Below, in pieces: positions 44,371-55,010 of a DNA stretch of 64,000 bases (its first letter is position 1; each line of letters starts with the position of its first letter). Source of the stretch: Meghimatium bilineatum (Eukaryota > Mollusca > Gastropoda > Stylommatophora > Philomycidae). The DNA is taken from assembly GCA_034231615.1 (NCBI GenBank), contig CM067317.1, forward strand, positions 19,861,379-19,925,378, read 5' to 3'. Below the pieces are notes generated by a model, which worked only from the letters and a program-made list of their open reading frames with translations, ran no database searches and was not told the origin of the DNA. The position numbers and the translations under genes were made by a program.

Positions 44371-47300
44371 ATGAGCATAATATCTAATAAACGTTATGGT
44401 GCCTGCCCTGTGGCGGACGTTCAGGCAGGGACGGTGCCGGGCCCTATACCTCGAAAGGGCCCAACCTCAGTTACTGGAAGTCCTTCTCAATTGCCCCGAG
44501 GAGCCAGGAGGCAAGGGAATAGAGCTACTGGCCAAACAAACAAACGACCAATAAAAATAATGCACTGGAATGCTGAGGGTGTCAACAGTAAAAGAGATGG
44601 ATACAGCAAAAAATTGGAACTTGAAAATGTCCTCAGTGAAGAACAAGTAAATATATGCTGTATCCAAGAAACACACCTCAGCAGCGACATAGCCTTCAAA
44701 ATCAGAGGCTACCAGTGCTACCGATCTGACCGAAAAGACAGGCGAAAGGGTGGAATTCTGACACTAGTTAAAAACAATATCAGCGCATGTCAGCTGGAAG
44801 TATACATGGACGGGGCAGAATACCAGATGCTCCACCTAAAAACAGACAGTGCAGAATTCCATCTCCTGAACTACTACTGCCCAAATGATAAACCATTGGC
44901 ACTAGACACAATTCCAGACAAAGAAAGGCTTATGGTGTGTGGTGACTTCAACAGCCACTCTCAGAGCTGGGGCTACGATCATATCGACAAGAGAGGTGAG
45001 GAACTTGAGAGCTGGCAGGATGAAAATAATCTCATTCTTATTAACCAGCCAGCAGACTCACCAACCTTCTACTCGAGAGCATGGCACACCACCTCTACAC
45101 CAGACCTGGCATTCTACTCACCAGGCCTGGAATGGAACATCACACGTGTCGTTGGAAAGCAGCTTGGGGGTAGTGACCACAGACCAGTATTTCTGGAAAT
45201 TCACAATGAATATACCAAGGACAGCAGCACGCTCACTAGGTGGAACTATAAGAGGGCAGACTGGAAAATGTACCAGCATTTAACCAGTGTTCTAGCTAAG
45301 GACATGAACTTGGACAAAGACATCAATAGAGCAGTGAGTGAATTTAATAGATGTATACTACATGCTGCTAGTAAAACCATACCCAGGGGGGCACGCAAAA
45401 ACTACAAACCCTACTGGAATGATGAACTGGAAAAGCTGCAAAATGAGATGGAAACATCTAGAAAGCAGGCCGAGAACAGACCTAGCCAAGAACATCACAA
45501 CAAATATCAGCAAACAAAGGCTAAATTTCAAAGAGCCAAGTTACAAGCCAGACGGAGCAGCTGGAAAGAAAAAACAGAGTCGCTGAACCTAGAAAGAGAT
45601 ACTAGGAAATTATGGAAACTTGTAAAACAACTAAATGATGAAGGTACAGGGAGAAATACCAGGATCACACTTTATAAAGATAGAAACATTTTAACAGGTA
45701 AACATGCAGCTGATTACTTTGCAGATTCCTTTGCAGAAGACAATAACGTCAAAGTCAGCCCAGACAAACAACAGGAGGTTCGAGAGAACCAGCAAAACAT
45801 TGGACAAGGTGAACCTATACCTGAAGTCATGGAGGCACCAATCACAATGAGAGAACTGGAGCATGCAATATCCAAATTGAAAATGAAAAAGTCCCCTGGA
45901 GCTGATGGAGTGTCCAATGAAATGATTAGAAACCTGGGAAGTGCAGCAAGAGCAAAGCTACTGCAGATCTTTAACACAAGCTGGTCCACAGGTAATTTAC
46001 CACAGGCGTGGAGAGAAGCAATAATGATACCACTCCTCAAATCAGGAAAAGATGGCAACACAGTCTCCAACTACAGGCCCATCAGCCTCACAAGCTGTCT
46101 ATGTAAAACAATGGAACGCATTATCAATCTTAGGATGCAGTGGTACCTTGAAAGTGAAAACCTTCTGGTATCACAGCAAGCAGGTTTCAGACAGTGCTAC
46201 TCTACTGAAGATCAGGCAACCTACCTCTCCCAAGAGATTGAGGATGCCTTCCAAGAAAAGAAACTGGTACTAGCAGCATGGATAGACCTCAGGAAAGCAT
46301 TTGATAAGGTCTGGAAAGAAGGGCTCCTAAAGAAATTGCGAAATTGCAGGGTTAGCTCAAGAATGTACAAATGGGTAAAAGCATACCTGCATAATAGAAG
46401 AGCCAGGGTACAATTAGATGGTCGCAAGAGCAAGAAAGTTCTACTGCGTCATGGAGTCCCCCAGGGAGGAGTCCTGTCACCCACACTTTTCTTGGTTTAC
46501 ATCAATGACCTAGTTGCTGAACTACCACACGGGATCAAAGTGGCAATGTATGCTGACGACCTGGTGATCTGGTGCACGGAAGAACATGCAACAGTGGCCA
46601 CTAAACAAATACAAAGAGCTATCGATGCCCTAACCTTATGGGCTAATAGATGGTGCGTCAGCATTAACACAGATAAGTGCAGCACTACACTCTTTACCCT
46701 CTCACCAAAACAAAAAGCTGGTCATATCAAGATAGATGGAGAGCTCTTGAAAGAAGACAAACAACCCACATACCTCGGAGTTACTTTTGATGATAAGCTG
46801 ACATGGAAGCAGCACATAAACAAAGCAACAACAAAAGCCAGGAGGAAGCTAGCTATCCTGAGAAAACTAAGTGGAACCACATGGGGAGCCAGTGGAAATA
46901 TACTCAGTAAAGTTTACCAGCAAGGCATAAGACCACACCTGGAATACGGTTCAGCTGCGTGGTGTCCTGCATCAAACACCACATTACAAGATCTAGATAA
47001 AGTGCAAAACCAGGCACTTAGAATAATGTTGGGAGCAATGAAATCAACACCCATAGCAGAGATGCAGAAAATGGGAAGAATGCAAACACTTGGCGAACGC
47101 AGAGACACAAAAGTACTAATTCAAGCAGAAAAGTTTCAGTGTATGCCAAGTCATCCAATGAAGGAAAGATTCCAAAATCTAGCAATGGGACGACTGAAAA
47201 GGAGCAGCTTTATCCATCAAGCTAAACGACTCCGTAGACAACTTACAGACCTACCTGAAGTTGGCAGCCCCTTAAGGTCTGTACCAGAGCAAACCCCGTG

Positions 47301-48198
47301 GAGTGAAAGCCATGGAATGCCAATATACATTCAGACCCATGTGAAAGGAATACTAAGCGAGGACGAACAGAACAGTGTGCAGCGAATGACAATCACCCTC
47401 AGTTTCCTGGATGAGGAATATCCACAAGATATATGGGTCAGAGTGTACACAGATGGGTCAGCACAGAATGCTGTGAGGAATGGAGGTGCAGGTGTATATA
47501 TAGAATATCCACACAAGCCTAGAGATACAATCAGAACACCGACAGGAAAATTCTGCAATAATTATGATGCAGAAATCCAGGCAATTAGTGTGGCAGCTAA
47601 AAAACTGCTGAACTCCAACTCTGACCTACAGCCTGTGGTATTCCTGACAGATGCAAGGTCAGTGCTTCAAGCTCTCCAGTCTGGAAAACTAACAGACTTA
47701 AAAAAACTACTTAGCGAATTGTCTTACCAGTATAGGGTAACCATGCAGTGGATACCCTCTCACTGTGGAATACCAGGAAATGAAAAAGCAGACCAACTGG
47801 CTAAGGAAGGTGCTGCCGAAGACCAACCAGATATACCAATCACCTACCATCAGAAAAAACAGATGATAAAGTCAATAAGAAAGCCACAAACACCAACACA
47901 AGATGACTATCACAATATGAACAGATCAGAACAAGTTATAATTCTACGTCTCAGAACAGGACACAACCGACTCCGCAGTCACATGTATACAAAGTTCAAG
48001 ATTGGCAACACGGCCATGTGTACATGTGGACAGGCAGCACAGAGTGCCAAACATATACTTCAAGAGTGTTCTGAGCATGAAACGCTGAGGCAGACATATT
48101 GGCCAGAGGAAACAACACTGGAATCAAAACTCTATGGGACACTGTATGAACTACAAAAGACAGTGAGTTTTATTAAGGAGACAGAATTACAGATATAG
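44371..48198 (+). CDS. LINE polyprotein: endonuclease, reverse transcriptase, RNase H, zinc knuckle
   Basis: A single open frame of 1275 codons. Endonuclease: MHWNAEGVNS from M64, QETHL with E100, CGDFNSHSQ near 190, SDHRPV near 268. Reverse transcriptase: WIDLRKAFDKVW with D639, GVPQGGVLSPTLFLVYINDL, MYADDLVIW with the YADD at 727-730. RNase H: YTDGSAQNA from Y1026, NNYDAEIQA, LTDARSVL, WIPSHCGIPGNEKADQLAKE from W1127. A terminal CTCGQAAQSAKHILQEC knuckle begins at C1217. All expected catalytic residues are visible. RNase H plus a C-terminal knuckle fits the I superfamily (I, Nimb and related). The ATG at 44371 lies in the left target duplication, outside the element; the first methionine inside the element is M64 at 44560. 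Confidence 0.93.
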   Translation: MSIISNKRYGACPVADVQAGTVPGPIPRKGPTSVTGSPSQLPRGARRQGNRATGQTNKRPIKIMHWNAEGVNSKRDGYSKKLELENVLSEEQVNICCIQETHLSSDIAFKIRGYQCYRSDRKDRRKGGILTLVKNNISACQLEVYMDGAEYQMLHLKTDSAEFHLLNYYCPNDKPLALDTIPDKERLMVCGDFNSHSQSWGYDHIDKRGEELESWQDENNLILINQPADSPTFYSRAWHTTSTPDLAFYSPGLEWNITRVVGKQLGGSDHRPVFLEIHNEYTKDSSTLTRWNYKRADWKMYQHLTSVLAKDMNLDKDINRAVSEFNRCILHAASKTIPRGARKNYKPYWNDELEKLQNEMETSRKQAENRPSQEHHNKYQQTKAKFQRAKLQARRSSWKEKTESLNLERDTRKLWKLVKQLNDEGTGRNTRITLYKDRNILTGKHAADYFADSFAEDNNVKVSPDKQQEVRENQQNIGQGEPIPEVMEAPITMRELEHAISKLKMKKSPGADGVSNEMIRNLGSAARAKLLQIFNTSWSTGNLPQAWREAIMIPLLKSGKDGNTVSNYRPISLTSCLCKTMERIINLRMQWYLESENLLVSQQAGFRQCYSTEDQATYLSQEIEDAFQEKKLVLAAWIDLRKAFDKVWKEGLLKKLRNCRVSSRMYKWVKAYLHNRRARVQLDGRKSKKVLLRHGVPQGGVLSPTLFLVYINDLVAELPHGIKVAMYADDLVIWCTEEHATVATKQIQRAIDALTLWANRWCVSINTDKCSTTLFTLSPKQKAGHIKIDGELLKEDKQPTYLGVTFDDKLTWKQHINKATTKARRKLAILRKLSGTTWGASGNILSKVYQQGIRPHLEYGSAAWCPASNTTLQDLDKVQNQALRIMLGAMKSTPIAEMQKMGRMQTLGERRDTKVLIQAEKFQCMPSHPMKERFQNLAMGRLKRSSFIHQAKRLRRQLTDLPEVGSPLRSVPEQTPWSESHGMPIYIQTHVKGILSEDEQNSVQRMTITLSFLDEEYPQDIWVRVYTDGSAQNAVRNGGAGVYIEYPHKPRDTIRTPTGKFCNNYDAEIQAISVAAKKLLNSNSDLQPVVFLTDARSVLQALQSGKLTDLKKLLSELSYQYRVTMQWIPSHCGIPGNEKADQLAKEGAAEDQPDIPITYHQKKQMIKSIRKPQTPTQDDYHNMNRSEQVIILRLRTGHNRLRSHMYTKFKIGNTAMCTCGQAAQSAKHILQECSEHETLRQTYWPEETTLESKLYGTLYELQKTVSFIKETELQI

Positions 48199-48233
48199 AC
48201 ATGTTTCAAGTGAACGAAAGAAGAAGAAGAAAA
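44382..48233 (+). mobile_element. (GAA)n-tailed LINE, copy C, intact reading frame
   Basis: A 3.85-kb insertion bounded by an exact 13-bp duplication ATATGAGCATAAT at 44369-44381 and 48234-48246, ending in a GAA-repeat tail. It matches copies A, B and D in their shared parts. It carries no separate ORF1 and may be 5'-truncated; the first 190 bp are GC-rich and encode a Pro/Gly/Arg-rich stretch. Confidence 0.93.
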
Positions 48234-48497
48234 ATATGAGCATAATGCAGAAATCAGATGTGCTGGGCCTAAAAGGCGAATACTGGTGGCACAACATAAC
48301 TACACTCCAGGTGGAAATCATACGGATATCCGTGCTGATTAAAATGGAGCAAACACAAAACAAATATCAAGAACACACAACATAATCTGATGAGTAAGAA
48401 TGGACTATTCACATTCACATGGTAGATAAATATATATACCCTCCTTGTGTGTGTGTGTTACCAGTGATTAGCAAAACTTAACTACCCTGTTCCAAGC

Positions 48498-50029
48498 TAC
48501 GCCTGTTGAATTTCAGTTTTGCTGCAGTTAGTACAAGTTATAATTAATCTTCAATAGTCTAGAAGTAAGTCTATGCTTTTCTATGCCTTTAGGGCATATT
48601 GGAGACATGTTAGGCCTGTATTTTTAATTTACTAATTGCATACTAGGGATGATGTGGTCAGCATCAGGCTGCCACTTTCCCAGGAGATCTGTTACACCCT
48701 TCATTATGTTGGGTTGACCAAAGAGTCAATGGTAATGTTAAAAATATATTGTTAAACTGGACATTGAACCTCAGGTCACCAACATAGGAAACCATGCAAT
48801 AAGCAGTGGGCTACCATGGTCTGAGTGACTATATGTGGAGCTAAAGAAATGTTGCACTCTTCTGTTTTTCAGTTGAGTCTGGTAATGTTTTCCATGCAAC
48901 TATTTTCTCTTCTGTTTATCGCAAAAGATTTTCTTCACAGCCAAAGATATTACTCTGTTTTTTACTTGTTTAAGCGCAGAATGCCATGCTCTATTTTTCT
49001 GGGTTTAGAGGGAGGAGGGAAACTATCTACAGCTTAGAGTTGTGTCATTAAACATTAAGTAGTGAAATACTGTCAGGCTGGCATAATGTAAGAATGTGAA
49101 ACTTAACACAACTAAACAAAATATATCCAAAGTTAGAATTGCATACTTCAATTATGAATGAGTGTCTAATTTCACACATCAACATTTTAAAATGTATTTT
49201 ACAGTTTCACACATCAATCAACCTTTTAAAATGTATGTTACAGCTTCACACATCAAGATTTTAAAATGTATGTATGTTAGTTTCACACATCTAAATTTCA
49301 AACATTAAAAACTACAATAGTTTTCACACACTTAACACTATAAATGTAAAATAAAACAATTCAACATAATTTGATACCCCATGCTCCAAATATAAATAGG
49401 TATGTTTATAAGCATGAAATTTGGATATAAAATATAGCATTCATTTTTTTGGCATTCAAGTTAGGAAAGCTGCCTATATCAAAGACATGTTTGCTAAACA
49501 AGACATGTAACTGCCCTCTGTTTTACACAATCACACTTGTCCCTTAGGATGCTTTAAATCAACAGATATTCATGAATACATTCAGGTGATTCTTCGTGTG
49601 GTCTCACTTTCAATTCTGATATTGCACATTTTGAATGCCCAACAAGCCATGGATTAATGCATACAATTTTCTAGTAAGGGAGATTAAGGCAAATGGAGAG
49701 CTGAAAGACATGGCCTAAGACCATATAAGAATAGACAAGACTAAATGATGTGTGCTCATGCAGGATACTGACAAATTAAAATCAAAGTAAATGACTTTAT
49801 GTCAATGTATTGGTCCGAACAAGCAAGTTTATGGTAATGAACAAAATGAACATGCTTGCTTCAGTAGAGCTAAAACTAGGGACATACTGAGGTCATACTA
49901 AAACTACTTTGAGCATGACTCAGTCATGCAAAGATGAGATTGAAATCAAATTTAACATGAGAAAAATGGAGATAAATATGCATGCTGATGGTTCCTGTAA
50001 TCTCACTTGCTATACACATATTATGAGGG
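48498..50029. other. AT-rich intergenic DNA with a small tandem block
   Basis: No gene. Three imperfect units (GTTTCACACATCAA then TTTTAAAATGTATG) lie at about 49165-49290. The rest is unassigned. Confidence 0.4.
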
Positions 50030-50104
50030 TCAGCTGAAAAGTAATGTGCATTAATAACTTACATAGGGAAATAGATATTGGAATGAAACACAAAAATAAG
50101 TATG

Positions 50105-50258
50105 CATCTACATCCAATCAACCACAAGGGTTTACATTTGTTATTTCATCAATCAACCACAAGGGTTTACATTTATTATTTCATCAATCAACCACAAGGG
50201 TTTACATTTATTATTTCATCAATCAAACCACAAGGGTTTACATTTGTTATTTGATTTA
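50105..50258. repeat. 35-bp tandem repeat, 4 units
   Basis: Units of CAATCAACCACAAGGGTTTA followed by CATTTRTTATTTCAT; the last unit has one extra A. The block directly abuts a mariner transposase remnant. The phrase AGGGTCAGCTGAAAAGTAAT at 50028 looks like a mariner end, so the repeat may sit within the old element. Confidence 0.9.
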
Positions 50259-50261
50259 GTT

Positions 50262-50545
50262 ACCATTTAGTTACACATTTTTCCCAATGCTGATCCAATT
50301 TTCTCATTCAATGAAGAATTCTTGCAGTCTTTCCTGGATCTATGACCACAATAGATCCTTCCCGTCATCATCCATGATGAAATAATGCTCTTAAGCTCCT
50401 GCAAATGTGGAAAACAATGAATACTGCAGAGTGCCAAATCCTGTGTGTATGGAGGGTACAGAACGGGTTCAAATTTTAAGTTCAGAAGAGCCTCAAATAT
50501 AGTGTATGACATTTGCACACTATTTGCTACCAGCATTAACAATTT
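50262..50545 (-). pseudogene. Mariner transposase C-terminal fragment
   Basis: Minus strand: LNLKFEPVLYPPYTQDLALC then SIHCFPHLQELK. This matches the end of the mariner catalytic domain (PHPPYSPDLAPxDYHLFPxLK), with the catalytic Asp of SPDLAP-D replaced by Ser in the SIHCF position. The N-terminal part is missing. Confidence 0.75.
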
Positions 50546-50639
50546 TACAGTAACTTATTTACTAGTTAATGTGTCCTCTATATACCTAGCTGGGTGATGC
50601 TATGTTGTTCTGTGACACAATGTTCGCTTTGAATCATAT
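50546..50639. other. Short unassigned spacer
   Basis: Nothing recognised between the mariner remnant and the next repeat R copy. Confidence 0.3.
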
Positions 50640-50905
50640 CTCTGTCACGTCTATGTCTGGCCGGGCTACAAAAACAGCGACACTGCATTCTGCAATGCAC
50701 AACGTAAGAGGCAACAAAGAAGGTTTTAGGAGTGAAGTGGGCTGTCCCATTTAATAGAGGGTACAAGTAACACAGAAGCCATGCCGTGTCACTTCAAAAA
50801 GTGTAGATATAAAGGGATAAACTATGACAACACATTCTATTTCCAGATTACATCCTGCTAATCTACAGGAGTCTTGAGAATTAAGGTATACAAAGAAGAA
50901 ATCTG
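50640..50905 (-). repeat. Dispersed repeat R, minus-strand copy
   Basis: Minus orientation of the R order: CACAACGTAAGAGGCAAC, GGGCTGTCCCATTTAATAGA, AGTAACACAGAAGCCATGCC, ACATCCTGCTAATCTACAGG. It ends about 20 bp before the left target duplication of LINE copy D. Confidence 0.6.
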
Positions 50906-50937
50906 TCATTGCTTCTCATCAGTCACAGAAACAGGTT

Positions 50938-51791
50938 CTTCTTCTTCTTTTGTTCACTTGAAACATGTCTATATCTGTAATTCTGTCTCCTGAATAAAAC
51001 TCACTGTCTTTTGTAGTTCATACAGTGTCCCATAGAGTTTTGATTCCAGTGTTGTTTCCTCTGGCCAATATGTCTGCTTCAGCGTTTCATGCTCAGAACA
51101 CTCTTGAAGTATATGTTTGGCACTCTGTGCTGCCTGTCCACATGGCAGTGTTGCCAACCTTGAACTTTGTATACATGTGACTGCGGAGTCGGTTGTGTCC
51201 TATTCTGAGATGTAGAATTATAACTTGTTCTGATCTGTTCATAATGTGATAGTCATCTTGTGTTGATGTTTGTGGCTTTCTTATTGACTTGATCATGTTT
51301 TTTCTGATGGTAGGTGATTGGTATATCTGGTTGGTCTTCGGCAGCACCTTCCTTAGCCAGTTGGTCTGCTTTTTCATTTCCTGGTTTTCCACAGTGAGAG
51401 GGTATCCACTGCATGGTTACCCTATACTGGTAAGACAATTCACTAAGTAGTTTTTTCAAGTCTGTTAGTTTTCCAGACTGGAGAGCTTGAAGCACTGACC
51501 TTGCATCTGTCAGGAATACCACAGGATGTAGGTCAGAGTTGGAGTTCAGCAGTTTTTTAGCTGCCACACTAATTGCCTGGATTTCTGCATCATAATTATT
51601 GCAGAATTTCCTTGTCAGTGTTCTGATTGTATCTCTAGTTTTGTGTGGATATTCTATATATATATATACACCTGCACCCCCATTCCTCACTACATTCTGT
51701 TCTGACCCATCTGTGTATACTCTGACCCATATATCTTGTGGATATTCCTCATCCAGGAAACTGAGGGTGACTGTCCTTTGCTGCACACTAT
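50938..51791 (-). mobile_element. (GAA)n-tailed LINE, copy D, 5'-truncated
   Basis: An exact 13-bp duplication ACAGAAACAGGTT flanks it at 50925-50937 and 51792-51804. The minus strand encodes RNase H (VRVYTDGSEQNVVRNGGAGV, QWIPSHCGKPGNEKADQLAK) and the C-terminal knuckle, closely matching copy C from about 47373 on. A deletion has removed bases in the knuckle codons and frames shift near 51300 and 51130. It has an expanded TATATA tract that adds codons in the RNase H. Confidence 0.92.
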
Positions 51792-51804
51792 ACAGAAACA
51801 GGTT

Positions 51805-53870
51805 AATCACTACAAGGTTCATTCTCAATATTCCCTTTGCCAGCTTGTGATTCACAAACTTTTATTGCCCAACTCTTTCAATTAGTTTGATCAACAGTTT
51901 CATAACCATAAACCAGATATTTTAGTCAAGCTGTAAACCATGACTCAATGCATTTCATTCTCTGGACTACATCCTGCTAATTTCCAGGAATTTGATAACA
52001 AACAGGGAAGAAGATGAATCACCATAAACAACTTGCAAATGTCAATGAATGCCATTAGGGTTAACTTGTTTTGGCTGTAAAAAAAATTCAACTACTAACT
52101 AAATGTTGTTTTAAATGTGCTGTCATAGTAGATAAACTAGACTCCTAAGCTATGGCTACTAACAAACAAACAAATACCAGTGAACAAGATTAAATGAGAC
52201 TTGGCATGTTTATAGTCAGGAAATATAACTAAAAGAAGACACAATCTGCAGCTGTATGTTTATATAATACTTTTATTTCTTATTTTGTTAAGCTGTGAAT
52301 TACTTTGTACCAGGCCTCCATAATTGTGGTTACAGTTGCTTACTACTAGATGAACATAAAGGACATAATAAAATTTCAGCACAGATATTAGGACACAGCA
52401 GCACTGGCAAAGAGCAGACATGTCAGCAGGGTACTGATATTATGAATGCAATCGTGGAGTTGGACCAGTTGAAAGATATAGGGCATATTTCTTCTTCTGC
52501 ATCCATGGCTAGAATACAGGACCTTGGAGTGAAGCGTGGTGTTGCAAGAAATGAGCAGCATAGAGGAATCACAAGAAGAATTATCAACCAACACAGAACT
52601 GGAATCAATCAACAATTTCCAAGTAACATCATTTGTCTGTCTTTCTCTCCTAAAGTGAACAATCAGTACTATGATTTACATTCACCAAACTTCTTATGAA
52701 ACATGCTTAGAACACGAAACTAAATGTAAGCATAATTTTCAGAAAACTATATTTGTGATAGGAGAAGGATCATATATGATGGCATCCAGTTATGGGAGAA
52801 GGTCACGGAGAGTAAGCAAACTGATACAGTACAGAGTAAGGAAACAGATACAATGCCTGTAGGGAGCTTGTGTATGAGAAATGCCTTTCTCTTAGAATGC
52901 TGTATATGAAAGTGCAGCATTAGTTTGAATTTACTAGAATATTAAGTTCTCAGATGAGTGTTAGCAATCAAATAATTTTCTACCATCAGAAGAATCCCCA
53001 TAAAATGAGTGTTTAAATTTAAAAATATACAAGTCCCTAAAATGGGCGCTAACTCCATTGTTGTCTGTATGGAACAAGGGTCTGGGTTAATTTTTGGCCT
53101 CTATCCCAAATTTCATTAAGAAAAATTACACAGCATAAATTTTTCTACAAAAATATTGATATTGTTCATAATAAACAATTTGAACATTCAAATATGATTA
53201 AATATGTCAAATATCTTTCAATCAATATTGTTTCTTTGTTTTGATCCCTAGGGATTATGAGCAATAGAGGTTCTTCTATTGTTTTGTGTAATGGGCAGAG
53301 CTTTTTTTTCATACCAAGAAGACAGCTGAGATGCACACCCCATGTATCCAGCAGTATCAAGCAAGTATGAGTCTTATAAACTAATGTTGCTGGTGTTATG
53401 TTACTGACAGACCAGGAACATGCCGGGATAGAGGGAGGGGGAGGAGATAATTCTTGGCAAAATTATTCAAAGTGTATTATTTGTACCCATTACCCTTGTA
53501 GGCAAGATGTCTAGAATAAAAACCTTTGATGGGCAAAGACTAGGGAAACACATTCTGCCTCAAAAATAAAATGAAAGGAAATGGATTGAAAGGTACAGAA
53601 TAATCCAGCCAGTGTGTAACTGTCAGGGTTGGGAACCACAGTGCCATGCATTGACTTCATATGTCATACATGTAACAAATACTCCAGAAGACTTCAACTT
53701 TCAGCTGTGTGTAATGATTTGAGATGTGGCTTACCCAGAGGATAGTCAACATGTCATTGTAAAGATGAAGTGTCACTTCATCAAGGTTTCTTCACCTTTT
53801 CTTCACAACTTCACGTTTATTGAAGTTTGTCACTTCATCTGGGCTTCCACAAGGGGAAAGTCTCACTATA
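51805..53870. other. Intergenic DNA with an R fragment and an unassigned frame
   Basis: An R fragment on the minus strand lies at 51920-52015 (CTGGACTACATCCTGCTAAT). The frame at 52295-52699 (134 codons) has no recognised domain and no visible splice context; I do not call it a gene. Other frames are unsupported. Confidence 0.35.
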
Positions 53871-53875
53871 TAAAC

Positions 53876-54010
53876 ATGTCATCTAATAGAGGTTTGATGG
53901 TTGGTCTTGTGGGTCACATGTCATCTAATAGAAATTTGATGGTTGGCCTTGTGGCCCACATGTTATCTATTATAGGTTTGATGGTTGGTCTTGTGGGCCA
54001 CATGTCAGAC
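53876..54010. repeat. Tandem repeat of about 54 bp, 3 units
   Basis: Each unit contains GGTTTGATGGTTGG, YCTTGTGGGYCACATG and TCATCTAATAGA. The third unit is more diverged. Confidence 0.9.
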
Positions 54011-54865
54011 ATTTTATTTTATGAAATTGATTAAATCATCATAAATTAATATTATCACATGAAATTCAACTACTCAAGAAATTATACCATTTCATGTTCG
54101 ATAAAAGCTTCAAAATGTGAAATTTGAGCAACTTTAGAGTTTAGCAAATCAAATACATGTGAATCTAGAGTTATGCTGTATTCTTCTCTCTCATTAAGAC
54201 CATTTATAACTTTGTGTTCCCTGTTATTATTATTGTTAGTCATCATCATTAGGTGCCATGTCACTGGCAATCATGGATCTTCACAATTTACAGTATCTTT
54301 GATCTGGATCATTGTTAAATCTTTGCCTAGCCAGAATGTCACACTAACTAATATTGTGAGACAGTTATGGCAGCACTAAAATATATTTATGGCACATCAA
54401 CAATGGGAAGTCTTAGTGACAGACTCTCAGTCCATGTTAAGTAAGATCTAAAATAGGCAGTCCAGATATGGTGGGTGGAGTCGATTGCTTACTCTAATCT
54501 GCTGAGACTTCTGGGGATGTACTGTCTTGAACATGTGGGAGTTCGTGTCAATAAAAAAACAGACACGTCAACGTTGAAGGCACCAATTCTAGGAGAATTA
54601 CGTATGAACAAGAATGACATTAAGATTTCTACATGAACATTATCTAATTGAGGGAACACAACTGGAAGAACACATAATATTGTGCTTAAAAGAATGTTGA
54701 ATTACCCACAACTTGAATAGAAAAGGAAGTTATTAATGAGTGTGTGTAACCATCGAGATATATTAACTTTAAACATATATAACCTTCACAGTGTACTGGG
54801 AGAGGCTGAGCACCAATGGATTTGTCTAGAGTTCATCAACTTATTAAACTAAACTAAACTAAACT
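54011..54865. other. Unassigned AT-rich stretch
   Basis: No gene. A (AAACT)n run lies at 54847-54865. Confidence 0.35.
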
Positions 54866-54866
54866 G

Positions 54867-55010
54867 GGGGATCTTCCTGGCTTAGTGGTTAAGCCATTAG
54901 TTTTGCACTCAAGAGGTCACAGGTTTGAATTCGAGTCACGTTATCTTGTTTATAAAGTGAAAATTTATGATGACCACAATCATAAGTGTATAATGTTTAA
55001 ATATTAATTG
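54867..55010 (+). mobile_element. tRNA-derived SINE head, second type
   Basis: TGGCTTAGTGGTTAAGCC (A-box-like) and, about 25 bases later, GGTTTGAATTC (B-box-like) give a tRNA-like Pol III promoter. The body after it is AT-rich. It directly follows the (AAACT)n run. Confidence 0.55.

Larger units (their letters stand above)
44332..48364 (+). mobile_element. 5'-truncated retroposon (G-like 3' end), itself split by the intact LINE
   Basis: Its two parts, 44332-44368 and 48247-48364, are bounded by an exact 13-bp duplication TATCAAGAACACA at 44319-44331 and 48365-48377. The right part matches the 3' 120 bp of retroposon G (26150-27483): GGCCTAAAAGGCGAATA, GGTGGCAC, GGAGCAAACACAAAACAAA tail. So this is a short 3' piece of the same family, inserted in the TIR element before the LINE arrived. 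Confidence 0.7.
44234..48497. mobile_element. Terminal-inverted-repeat element, host of two nested insertions
   Basis: The left end 44234-44270 and the right end 48460-48497 are inverted copies of about 37 bp; the shared 16-bp core is AAGTTTTGCTAATCAC. With the two nested insertions and their duplications removed, the original would be about 218 bp, the size of a MITE. No flanking duplication was found outside the repeats, and the superfamily is unknown. Confidence 0.65.

Noticed and set aside
52295-52699. 134-codon plus-strand frame
   Set aside because: No domain, no splice context and unremarkable composition; too little to call a gene.
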